The notes beneath the pieces were generated by a model. The model did no database searches. It was not told the DNA's origin and saw only the letters and a list, made by a program, of their open reading frames with translations. Made by a program: the position numbers and the translations under genes. Of a stretch of 64,000 nt of DNA, positions 28,897 through 36,386 are shown one piece after another; position 1 is the stretch's first letter, and each line of letters starts with the position of its first letter. Source of the stretch: Phenylobacterium conjunctum (lineage in GTDB: Bacteria; Pseudomonadota; Alphaproteobacteria; Caulobacterales; Caulobacteraceae). The DNA is taken from the NCBI RefSeq assembly GCF_042679085.1, contig NZ_JBHTLQ010000018.1, positions 1 to 64,000 on the forward strand, in the 5' to 3' direction.

Positions 28897-29459
28897 GCTA
28901 TCCTGTCCGCATCGGCGCCGTGGCCCTGCTGCTGGTCGCCCTGCTGGTCGGCCTGGTGGTGCGCGAGACCGCGGCCCGGACTCAGGGGACCGAACTTCGC
29001 TTGACGATGCAGGCGCTGGACCCCCGCGACCTCCTGACCGGCCACTACGCCGCCCTCGACTTCGGCCAGGCCCTGCCGCTCGGCGCCGCGTGTCCGACGG
29101 GCCTGGGGCCGGAGGACAAGCCCGGCTGGATCGCCTTTACGCCCGGCCCGGTCACGGCGCGGGTGACCGGATTCGCGGCTGACCGTGCGAGCGCCGCGCG
29201 GCTCGGCCCCATCGTCGCCAAGGGCAAGGCGTCGTGCTGGCGCGACACCAGCGACCTGAAGGGTCCGGGCCGCGTAGCCCTCGATCTCGGCGTCCGCCGT
29301 TTCCACGCCGACCAGAAGCGGGCCGAGGCCGTCGAGGCGGCCCTGCGCGGCCGCGAGCCTGGCGCGGCGATTGGTGTGCTCTCAGTGGGCAAGGACGGCA
29401 AGCCGCGCCTAAAAGGCGTGATCATCGCCGGTCAGCGCATGGACCTGGACTGGAAGTAG
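28893..29459 (+). CDS. GDYXXLXY domain-containing protein
   Basis: The 188-residue protein has a single N-terminal membrane anchor (VRIGAVALLLVALLVGLVVRETAA). It is followed by LMQALDPRDLLTGHYAALDFG; the family motif G-D/H-Y-x-x-L-x-Y/F is seen as GHYAALDF. The rest is a periplasmic domain with repeats of short beta segments. Function is unknown. The start codon overlaps the stop of the DUF2157 gene, implying translational coupling and a shared complex or process. Confidence 0.85.
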   Translation: MSYPVRIGAVALLLVALLVGLVVRETAARTQGTELRLTMQALDPRDLLTGHYAALDFGQALPLGAACPTGLGPEDKPGWIAFTPGPVTARVTGFAADRASAARLGPIVAKGKASCWRDTSDLKGPGRVALDLGVRRFHADQKRAEAVEAALRGREPGAAIGVLSVGKDGKPRLKGVIIAGQRMDLDWK

Positions 29460-29465
29460 AACTCT

Positions 29466-31337
29466 CTACCTGCGCCCGAACAGCCGCTCGATATCGGCGA
29501 GCTTCAGCTCCACATAGGTGGGCCGGCCGTGGTTGCATTGGCCGGAATGGGGCGTCGCCTCCATCTGTCGCAGCAGGGCGTTCATTTCCGGCGCGGTGAG
29601 CCGTCGGCCAGCCCGCACCGAGCCGTGGCAGGCCATGGTCCCGCAGACCTCTTCCAGCCGCTCCTTGAGCGCCAGGGCCTGGCCGTTCTCCGCCAGGTCG
29701 TCGGCGATGTCGCGGACCAGGCCGGCGACGTCTGTCTCGCCCAAGAGGGCCGGGGTCTCGCGGACCAGGATGGCGCCTGGCCCGAAGGCTTCGACCACCA
29801 GACCCAGGGCCTCCAGTTCGTCGGCGCGGGCCGCGACCCGCTCGGCCTCTGCCGGGTCGAGCTCGACGACCTCGGGCAGCAGCAGGGCCTGGCGGGCGAC
29901 GCCGCCGGCCGCCATCTCGGTCTTCATCCGCTCATAGACCAGGCGTTCGTGGGCGGCGTGCTGGTCGACGATGACCATGCCGTCGCGGGTCTGGGCGACG
30001 ATATAGGTCTCGTGCACCTGGCCACGGGCGGCGCCGAGCGGATAGTCGATGGGATCGAACACCGCCTGCGGCGCCTCGGCGACGCCGGGCGGCGGGGCGG
30101 CTTCACTGTAGTCGGCGCGGGCCGAGACCTCGGTCAGGCCCGGCAGGGCCTGGGCGACGGCGGCGACGGCGGAGCGGTCCCAGCCGCCCATCTTCCAGGC
30201 CGAGAACCCTTGGGCCGACGGCGGCGGCACATAGGCCGGCGCATAGCCGCGCGGGGGCGGCGCGACCTGGGGCGTCAGCCCGCTCAGCGCATCGGCGGCG
30301 ACGGTGGTGGAGGCCCGGTGCCCGGCGCCGGCCAAGGCGTGGCGCAGGCCGCCGACGATCAGGCCGCGCACCAGGGCCGGGTCGCGGAACCGCACCTCGG
30401 CCTTGGCCGGGTGGACGTTCACATCGACGTAGGACGGATCGAGCTCGAGATAGAGCGCCACCAGCGGGTGGCGGTCGCGGGCCAGGAAGTCGGCATAGGC
30501 GCCCCGCAGGGCGCCCTGCAGCAGGCGGTCGCGCACCGGGCGGCCGTTCACGAACAGGTACTGGTGGGCCGAGTTGCCGCGATTGTAGGTGGGCAGTCCC
30601 GCAAAGCCGGTCAGCCGGACCCCGTCGCGCTCGTAGTCGATGGCCAGCGCATTGTCCTGGAACTCCCGGCCCATGATCTGGGCCAGGCGCGCGAGCCGCC
30701 CCTCGGGGCCGGGCTTCTCCGCCGGCAGGCGCAGGGTGCGGCGGCCGTCGATGTCCAGGGAAAAGCCCACAGCCTCGTGCGCCATGGCCTGGCGCTTCAG
30801 CTCCTCGGCGATGGCCATGGCCTCGGTCCGCTCGGACTTCATGAACTTCAGCCGGGCGGGCGTGGCGTAGAACAGGTCGCGCACCTCGACCCGCGCCCCG
30901 TGCGGCCCCGGAAAGGCCGAGGGCGAGACCGCGCCGACCGCGCCGCCCTCGACCAGGATCGCGTGGGCGTCGGCCTGACCCCTGGCCCGCGAGCTGATCG
31001 ACAGCCGCGCCACCGAGCCGATGGAGGGCAGGGCCTCGCCCCGGAAGCCGAGGGTCAGGATGTGCAAGAGGTCGTAGTCACCGGCGTCGTCCGGGGCGAG
31101 CTTGGAGGTGGCGTGGCGCTCGATGGCGACGGGCAGCTCCTCGGCGGTCAGGCCGCCGCCGTCGTCGGCCACCAGGATGCGGGTCAGGCCGCCGCCGTCC
31201 ACCTGGACCTCGACCTGGGTCGCGCCGGCGTCGAGGGCGTTCTCCACCAGCTCCTTCACCGCGCTCGCAGGCCGCTCCACCACCTCGCCGGCGGCGATGC
31301 GGTTGACGGTTTCAGGGGGCAGGCGGCGGATCGGCAT
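29466..31337 (-). CDS. mutL: DNA mismatch repair protein, endonuclease-type MutL
   Basis: An N-terminal GHKL ATPase has RIAAGEVVERPASAVKELVENALDAGA (Glu and Asn of the ATP site) and GFRGEALPSIGSV. The C-terminal domain carries the metal-binding endonuclease motif DQHAAHERLVYE (DQHA-x2-E-x4-E). It also has the partner motifs ACHGSVR (here MACHGSVRAG) and CNHGRP, and it ends FGRR. This is the nicking MutL of organisms without MutH, which fits an alphaproteobacterium. A Pro/Ala-rich linker separates the domains at about residues 330-410. I used ATG 31337; a TTG lies two codons earlier. Confidence 0.95.
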   Translation of the reverse strand: MPIRRLPPETVNRIAAGEVVERPASAVKELVENALDAGATQVEVQVDGGGLTRILVADDGGGLTAEELPVAIERHATSKLAPDDAGDYDLLHILTLGFRGEALPSIGSVARLSISSRARGQADAHAILVEGGAVGAVSPSAFPGPHGARVEVRDLFYATPARLKFMKSERTEAMAIAEELKRQAMAHEAVGFSLDIDGRRTLRLPAEKPGPEGRLARLAQIMGREFQDNALAIDYERDGVRLTGFAGLPTYNRGNSAHQYLFVNGRPVRDRLLQGALRGAYADFLARDRHPLVALYLELDPSYVDVNVHPAKAEVRFRDPALVRGLIVGGLRHALAGAGHRASTTVAADALSGLTPQVAPPPRGYAPAYVPPPSAQGFSAWKMGGWDRSAVAAVAQALPGLTEVSARADYSEAAPPPGVAEAPQAVFDPIDYPLGAARGQVHETYIVAQTRDGMVIVDQHAAHERLVYERMKTEMAAGGVARQALLLPEVVELDPAEAERVAARADELEALGLVVEAFGPGAILVRETPALLGETDVAGLVRDIADDLAENGQALALKERLEEVCGTMACHGSVRAGRRLTAPEMNALLRQMEATPHSGQCNHGRPTYVELKLADIERLFGRR

Positions 31338-31400
31338 GGTCAACAGAGCTCCAGCTGATCAATATAGGACGATTCCGGGGGGGCGCCCGGACGGTGTCAT

Positions 31401-32351
31401 ATGAAGCAAGTTCTCTCAGGCCTTACGGCCGCACTCCTGATGGCGGCGCCGTCCGCCGCCCAGACCCCTGCGCCGCCGTCCAGCGACCCTGACGCGGTGC
31501 TGGTCGAGGAGCTGGTGGTCACGGCGCGCGAGCGCGGGCCGGCCTGGTGGCGGGTGTCCGATGGCGACACCACGGTCTATGTGCTGGGCGCGCCGTCCGG
31601 CATGGTCAAGGGCATGGCCTGGGACGACGCGGTGCTGGAACGGCGGCTGGCCGGCGCCAACCAGGTGATCCTGCCGTTCAACAATGTCGGTGTCGGCGTG
31701 TTCGGCGCGGCCGGCGTGCTGATCGATATCGCCCGGCTCAAGGCCAAGGCGCCCATCGAAGACACCCTCGCGCCGGCGCTGAAGGCCCGGTTCGTCGCCG
31801 CCCGCGAGGCCGTGGGCCAGCCGGCCAAGCGCTACGCCCTCAAGAACGGCCTGGCCGCGGGCATCTTGCTGGTCGCCGACTATCGCGATCACGCCCACAT
31901 CAGCGCCGCCGAGCCGGCCAAGACCGTGGCGCGGATGGCCAAGGCCCGGAAGATCAAGACGGTGACCAAGGTCTATCCGCTGGGGCCGATCCTGGGGGCG
32001 ACCCTGAGGACCAGCGCCCAGGCCCAGGCCGCCTGCCTGGATGACGCCCTGGACGAGGTGGAGGCCGGCTCGGCCAAGGCCCGCGCCGCCACCCAAGCCT
32101 GGGCCGATGGCGACGTCCGCGCGGCGCTCGACGGCGAGCGGGGCTATGAGAAGTGCCTGAATTCGGCGCCGGGCGCCTCGGATCTCGACGCCCGCATCAA
32201 GGCCGACGAGGCCGCCGCCATCGCCCAGGCGCTGAAGACGCCGGGCCACGCGGTGGCGGTGATTCCCCTGCGGCCCCTGTTGTCGCAAGGCGGCGTCCTG
32301 GACCGGCTGAGGGCGCAGGGCTTTGTGATCAAGACGCCGGGGGAATCCTAG
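31401..32351 (+). CDS. TraB/GumN family protein
   Basis: The 316-residue protein has a signal peptide (VLSGLTAALLMAAPSAAQ). The TraB/GumN opening WWRVSDGDTTVYVLGAPSGMVKGMAWDD replaces the more common G-x-x-H motif with GAPSGM. Members are putative metal-dependent proteases of the Tiki type using a GxxH and a conserved Glu. The His is not seen at the expected place here, so catalysis is doubtful. It is likely periplasmic or outer-membrane attached. It is divergent from mutL with 63 bases between the starts. Confidence 0.7.
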   Translation: MKQVLSGLTAALLMAAPSAAQTPAPPSSDPDAVLVEELVVTARERGPAWWRVSDGDTTVYVLGAPSGMVKGMAWDDAVLERRLAGANQVILPFNNVGVGVFGAAGVLIDIARLKAKAPIEDTLAPALKARFVAAREAVGQPAKRYALKNGLAAGILLVADYRDHAHISAAEPAKTVARMAKARKIKTVTKVYPLGPILGATLRTSAQAQAACLDDALDEVEAGSAKARAATQAWADGDVRAALDGERGYEKCLNSAPGASDLDARIKADEAAAIAQALKTPGHAVAVIPLRPLLSQGGVLDRLRAQGFVIKTPGES

Positions 32352-32372
32352 GCGAACGGATGGCCCATAGGA

Positions 32373-32484
32373 TGTCATCCCGGAAAGCGCGGAGCGCTTG
32401 TCCGGGACCCATATGCGCGGGGCAATCCGGAAAAATCTGAGTCTATGGGTCCCGGTCCTCGGCTGCGCCGAAACCGGGATGACA
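32373..32484. repeat. Palindromic intergenic repeat, GTCATCCCGG family, copy 2
   Basis: Terminal inverted repeats TGTCATCCCGG / CCGGGATGACA enclose an inner pair GGGACCCAT / ATGGGTCCC. Order and spacing match the element at 13820-13936, while the unpaired centre differs. It lies between the TraB-like gene and the convergent DUF1737 gene. Confidence 0.85.
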
Positions 32485-32495
32485 CCAAGTGGCCG

Positions 32496-32702
32496 TCAGA
32501 GCTCCGAGAGGCTCATCTCGGGATCGTAGTCCACCCCGTCCACCGTCTTCACGATGGCCTGGCCACAGACCACGCGGTTCTGGGTCGGATCGAAGGTCAG
32601 GGTCGGGGCGCCATAGAGCTCCCAGCCCTTGTTCAGGGCCGCGGTGACGCGGTGGCAGAAGGACTTGTCGTCCGGGCCGGTCAGGTAGCGGTAGGCCCGC
32701 AT
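32496..32702 (-). CDS. DUF1737 domain protein
   Basis: This 68-residue protein, MRAYRYLTGPDDKSFCHRVTAALNKGWELYG in key parts, matches the DUF1737 pattern Y-x-x-L-T-G...F-x-x-R-V...L-x-x-G-W-x-L-x-G-x-P. The family is small, soluble and uncharacterised. Its start codon overlaps the stop of the BamF-like lipoprotein gene by one base (32702), so the two are almost certainly co-transcribed. Function unknown. Confidence 0.82.
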   Translation of the reverse strand: MRAYRYLTGPDDKSFCHRVTAALNKGWELYGAPTLTFDPTQNRVVCGQAIVKTVDGVDYDPEMSLSEL

Positions 32703-33259
32703 CAGAGCCCCGGCAGCTTGAACCGGGTGGGCTTGGTGCGGGCGATGATCACCGGCTTGTCGCCGGTCACGGCCTTGATCTTGGCGTCCTCGGCGGCGGC
32801 GTCCACCGGCGCGGGGGCGTCGCCCTCGTTGGCGGCGGCGGCCACGGACTTCGGCTGACCCGGCTTCCAGAACATCACCTTGTCAGCCCAGGACTTGTCC
32901 TTGTGGGCCAGGTCGCCGTTCTCGTCGTCGACCACGAAACGGATCAGCGGATCGGCCTTCTCGGCGCCGGCCTTGGCCACGAACAGCTTCTCGCCGTCGG
33001 TGCGGTCCTGGGCCTCGCGGGCGCCCAGCAGGGCGGCGCGGGCGGCGCTCTCGGGCTGCAGCTCCTGGGGCCGCGGCTCGCCAGGCGCCGGCGGGCGCAG
33101 GGAGTAGTCCGGCGGCACCACCAGCGGGGCCTTGGCCACCACGCGGAACTCGTCCGGGGTGACCTTGGTCATGCCCAGGGCCTTACGGGTGGACTGACAG
33201 CCGCCCAGGCCCACGGCCCCGATCAGGGCGGTCGCGATGATCACTCGGTTCAGACGCAT
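32702..33259 (-). CDS. BamF-like (DUF3035) outer membrane lipoprotein
   Basis: The 185-residue protein has a lipoprotein signal (IIATALIGAVGLGGC, lipidated Cys at about residue 21). It also has the sequence MTKVTPDEFRVVAKAPLVVPPDYSLRPP, given in part. The PDEF motif followed by a proline-rich stretch is the hallmark of BamF, a lipoprotein of the Caulobacter BAM complex that shares this motif with BamC. It should sit on the inner leaflet of the outer membrane and assist barrel insertion. I chose the ATG at 33259 because it starts the signal peptide. The lspA and ileS genes lie just downstream on the map, a known neighbourhood for this family. Confidence 0.75.
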   Translation of the reverse strand: MRLNRVIIATALIGAVGLGGCQSTRKALGMTKVTPDEFRVVAKAPLVVPPDYSLRPPAPGEPRPQELQPESAARAALLGAREAQDRTDGEKLFVAKAGAEKADPLIRFVVDDENGDLAHKDKSWADKVMFWKPGQPKSVAAAANEGDAPAPVDAAAEDAKIKAVTGDKPVIIARTKPTRFKLPGL

Positions 33260-33372
33260 GAACAACTTCGCTCCGTAGGGCCGCCCCGGCCAGGAAGGAC
33301 AGATCAGATAGCGCAAACGCGCGAGCCCGCCAACGCGCTTTAGGGTCCGATCATGGCGAGGGCGGGGCGGAA

Positions 33373-34827
33373 CTACTTCGCGGGCGTGATCACCGGCATC
33401 AGCAGGTTCGAGGTCTTATAGGCCGCCACCAGGGCCGGTGTCGGGTCGTAGATGCGGATGGTGAGCTTGAAGTCGCCGGCCTTGGGCGAGGGCAGCCAGT
33501 TGCGGTCGAGGTCGCCGCCGGGCGCCGTCGGCTGGACCAGAACGTCCACCGAGCCGTCGGCGTTGCGCTTCAGGTCGTGGCGGCTGCCCAGCTCATAACG
33601 GTTGATCGGGTTGTCGATGAACTGGAAGCGCAGGGAGTCGTACATGGTCAGCGACCAGAAGCCCTGCTTGCCGGTCTTGGGCAGCTGGTCGGCGGTGAAG
33701 TGCAGGCGATAGGCCTGGCCGCCGTGCAGGGGCTGGCCGTTAGAGTCGAAGAAGTTATTGAAATAGATGGCTTCTTCCGGGTCATTGCCCATCAGCCCGA
33801 CCAGGGCGTTGCCCGCCCGGGTGGCGTAGTCGAAGTCGAGCGTGTCCGATCCGCCGCGGTTGGCGGTCCAGCCGGTGGCGGTCTTCACCCCGCGCGCGCG
33901 GCGGATGTTGTTGATGACGAAGGGGCCGTCCTTCTCGGCTCGCAGAACGCCCGCGCGGGTCGCCTCGTCCAGGCTGTCGGGGTTGAAGGGCTTGCCGGGA
34001 ACCAGGCCGATGCGGCGCATCATCGAGACCATGGCCGCATGTTTCGCGGGCGGCGGATTGTCGGCCATCAGGTCGGCCACCCGGCGGAAATAGGAGAAGT
34101 CGCCGCTATAGGCGGTGCGGGCCTTGGGGGCCGGCGGCTTGGGCGGGGTCGCGCTGGGGCCGCCATGCCAGTCGGCGAGCGCCGTCACCGACATCTGCTG
34201 CTGGTAGGCCAGCACCTTGGCCAGGTCCGCCTCGTCCTTCACCGCCACGCGGATGGCGACCGAGGTGGTGTTGGTGTTCATCCGCGCCAGGACGACGCCC
34301 TTGGGCAGCTTGCCGGTCCAGTTCGGGCCGACGAAGCCGATATTGATCGCCTTCCCGCCATTGATGCGGCTGGAATAGAGGTAGGGCAGGTTCTCGATAT
34401 AGGCGTCCGCCACCTGGACCGAGGCGTAGCGGTCGGTGATCTCCGGCATGTGCAGGATGATGGGGCCGTTCGTCAGGTCCAGGCCCAGGCCCGTATAGAC
34501 CGTGTCGTTGTTGGGGCTGTACGGGATGTCGCCCTTGGCGGTGGCCAGCTTGGTCATGTGGCCCAGCTGGTTGATGGGGGCGGCCGGCTCGTTGGGCACG
34601 GGACCGGTCAGGCGCTCGCGACGGACCCGCTCGCGCTCGGTCATGGTCAGCGGAAACAGGAAGACATAGGCCTCCATCGCCGCGGAATAGGCGTAGGCCT
34701 CGCGGGCCAGGGCGTCCTGGGTGGGCGAGGTCATGGAGAAGCTGGACAGCGGCTGGGCCGTGGCGGGGACGGCGGCGGCCAGGCTGGTGGCGGCCATCAG
34801 GACGGCGGCGAGGCGGCGGGCGGACAT
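33373..34827 (-). CDS. DUF1254/DUF1214 domain-containing exported protein
   Basis: The 484-residue protein has a signal peptide (RRLAAVLMAATSLAAAVPATAQ). A DUF1254 domain follows at about residues 45-180 (EAYVFLFPLTMTERERVRR, FSPNNDTVYTGLGLDL-like PYSPNNDTVYTG, PEITDRYASVQVADAY). A C-terminal DUF1214 domain is at about residues 345-470 (LHFTADQLPKTGKQGFWSLTMYD, RYELGSRHDL, NWLPSPKAGDFKLTIRIYDP). Such proteins are secreted and uncharacterised; they occur near many kinds of metabolic genes. A strong GGAGGAAA precedes the start at 34827. It is divergent from an AraC regulator, its likely controller. Confidence 0.87.
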   Translation of the reverse strand: MSARRLAAVLMAATSLAAAVPATAQPLSSFSMTSPTQDALAREAYAYSAAMEAYVFLFPLTMTERERVRRERLTGPVPNEPAAPINQLGHMTKLATAKGDIPYSPNNDTVYTGLGLDLTNGPIILHMPEITDRYASVQVADAYIENLPYLYSSRINGGKAINIGFVGPNWTGKLPKGVVLARMNTNTTSVAIRVAVKDEADLAKVLAYQQQMSVTALADWHGGPSATPPKPPAPKARTAYSGDFSYFRRVADLMADNPPPAKHAAMVSMMRRIGLVPGKPFNPDSLDEATRAGVLRAEKDGPFVINNIRRARGVKTATGWTANRGGSDTLDFDYATRAGNALVGLMGNDPEEAIYFNNFFDSNGQPLHGGQAYRLHFTADQLPKTGKQGFWSLTMYDSLRFQFIDNPINRYELGSRHDLKRNADGSVDVLVQPTAPGGDLDRNWLPSPKAGDFKLTIRIYDPTPALVAAYKTSNLLMPVITPAK

Positions 34828-34904
34828 GGCGGTTTCCTCCGGTTGTTGAGGGGAAGCTAGGCCGGTCGAAGGGCGCACGCTTGACTTTGCGCGCCACGCC
34901 CCCA

Positions 34905-34936
34905 CCGCTCATCCCCGCCTGCGCGGGAATGAGCGG
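34905..34936. repeat. Short palindromic repeat, GCTCATCCCCGC family
   Basis: A 32-bp hairpin with 14-bp arms and one mismatch lies within the divergent promoter region of the DUF1254 and AraC genes, nine bases before the GTG start of the latter. Confidence 0.8.
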
Positions 34937-34944
34937 AGTAGAAT

Positions 34945-35895
34945 GTGACCCATCCCGGCCTGACCGGACTGCAAGATCTCGTCGCCGAACTCGGCGGCGG
35001 GGACCTGCTGACGTCCCTGAACCTCCCAGAAGGCCCGCCGCCCCCGGGCGCCTTCCAGCAGGCCCTGGGCCTGGCGGCGCGGCTCACGGGTCGTGAGGAG
35101 ATCGGCCTGCTGCTGGCCCGCCGGCGCAGCCTGGAGACCCTGGGCGGCCTGGCGTCCCTGGTGGGCTCGGCGCCCACGGTGGGCGAGGCGGTGACCCAGC
35201 TGTTCGAGATGCTGCCGCGCAGCTTCTCGGGCGGAGTGCGCGGCTATGTGGAGCGGCGGGGGCCTGAGGCCCTGCTGGTGGGCCAGGTGGTCACCGCCGA
35301 TCCGCCGGCCCTGGACCAGCAGGCCGACCACCTGGCGGGCGCGGCGGTGGGCCTGATCCGCCAGCTGACCCGCGCCGACTGGGCGCCGGAGGCGGTCTAT
35401 CTGGTGCGCAAGGCGCCGGCCGATCCCGCCCCCTACAGCCGGTTCTTCGGGGCGCCGGTGCTGTTCGGCCAGGAGATGCAGGTGATCGTCGTGCGCCCCG
35501 CCCTGCTGGACGCGCCCGTCGCCCAGGCGAACCTAGCCCTCAACCGCGAACTGTTCGCCCAGCTGTCCAGCCGCGCGCGGGGCGACGGCCTGGCGGGCCT
35601 GGTGCGGGATCGGGTCTGGCGGGGCCTGACCAGCGGGGCCTGTACGGCGGCCGAGGTGGCGGCGGACCTGGGGACGCCCCTGCGCAGCTTTCAACGGCGG
35701 CTGGCGGCGGAGGGGACCAGCTTCTCAGCCATTCTGGACGCCGCGCGCGAGGCGCTGGCCCGGCGGCTGATGCGCCAGACCGCCCTGTCCCTGGCCGAGA
35801 TCTCCGACGCCCTGGGCTTCGCCGAGCCGGCGGTGTTCACGCGCTTCTTCACCCGCCGGGCAGGGGTCTCCCCCAGCGCCTGGCGACGGGGTTAG
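34945..35895 (+). CDS. AraC family transcriptional regulator with arabinose-binding-like N-domain
   Basis: The 316-residue protein belongs to the group with an N-terminal 200-residue sensor (PF12625-type; LGLAARLTGREEIGLLLARRR, LGGLASLVGSAPTVGEAV). A C-terminal AraC DNA-binding domain has two helix-turn-helix units: CTAAEVAADLGTPLRSFQRRLAAEG and LSLAEISDALGFAEPAVFTRFFTRRAGVSPSAWR in key parts. It starts at GTG 34945. It is divergent from the DUF1254 gene, which it probably regulates; the inducer is unknown. Its stop overlaps that of lspA by four bases. Confidence 0.88.
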   Translation: MTHPGLTGLQDLVAELGGGDLLTSLNLPEGPPPPGAFQQALGLAARLTGREEIGLLLARRRSLETLGGLASLVGSAPTVGEAVTQLFEMLPRSFSGGVRGYVERRGPEALLVGQVVTADPPALDQQADHLAGAAVGLIRQLTRADWAPEAVYLVRKAPADPAPYSRFFGAPVLFGQEMQVIVVRPALLDAPVAQANLALNRELFAQLSSRARGDGLAGLVRDRVWRGLTSGACTAAEVAADLGTPLRSFQRRLAAEGTSFSAILDAAREALARRLMRQTALSLAEISDALGFAEPAVFTRFFTRRAGVSPSAWRRG

Positions 35896-36386
35896 GCTTC
35901 CGGCGACGGGTCCTTGCGGGCGGAATCCAGCAGCAGGCAGATGACGCCGATGGTGATGGCGCTGTCGGCGATGTTGAACACCCAGGGGAAGAAGCCGAGC
36001 TTGGTCACGTCGATGAAGTCGACCACCGCCCCGAACCGTGCGCGGTCGATGGCGTTGCCGATAGCCCCGCCGATCACCAGGCCCAGGCCCACGCCCATCC
36101 AGCTCCGGTCAGCCTTGCGCGCCCAGCCGATCAAGAGGCCCGCGACCACCACCGAAAAGGCCACCAGGCCCCAGCGGACAATGTCGTGGTTGGCCTTCAG
36201 GAGGCCGAAGCTGACGCCCTCGTTCCAGACCATGGTCAGGCGCAGGGGACCCGCCACCGGCACGGAGAAGCGCAGCGGCAGGTTCAGGCCCTCAAGGATC
36301 CAGGCCTTCACGGCTTGGTCGAGCACGATCACCCCGGCTGCGAGGCCGTAGGCGATCTTGCCGAGCTTGCTGACCGATTCAGCCAT
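35892..36386 (-). CDS. lspA: Lipoprotein signal peptidase (signal peptidase II)
   Basis: It cleaves signal peptides from diacylglyceryl prolipoproteins in the inner membrane. The 164-residue protein has four hydrophobic helices. Its catalytic aspartates are Asp123 in VVDFID and Asp141 in FNIADSAITIG, with GGAIGNAIDRARFG before them. The start MAESVSK at 36386 overlaps the end of ileS by eight bases, the usual ileS-lspA coupling. A much longer upstream frame is antisense-like and rejected. Confidence 0.95.
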   Translation of the reverse strand: MAESVSKLGKIAYGLAAGVIVLDQAVKAWILEGLNLPLRFSVPVAGPLRLTMVWNEGVSFGLLKANHDIVRWGLVAFSVVVAGLLIGWARKADRSWMGVGLGLVIGGAIGNAIDRARFGAVVDFIDVTKLGFFPWVFNIADSAITIGVICLLLDSARKDPSPEA

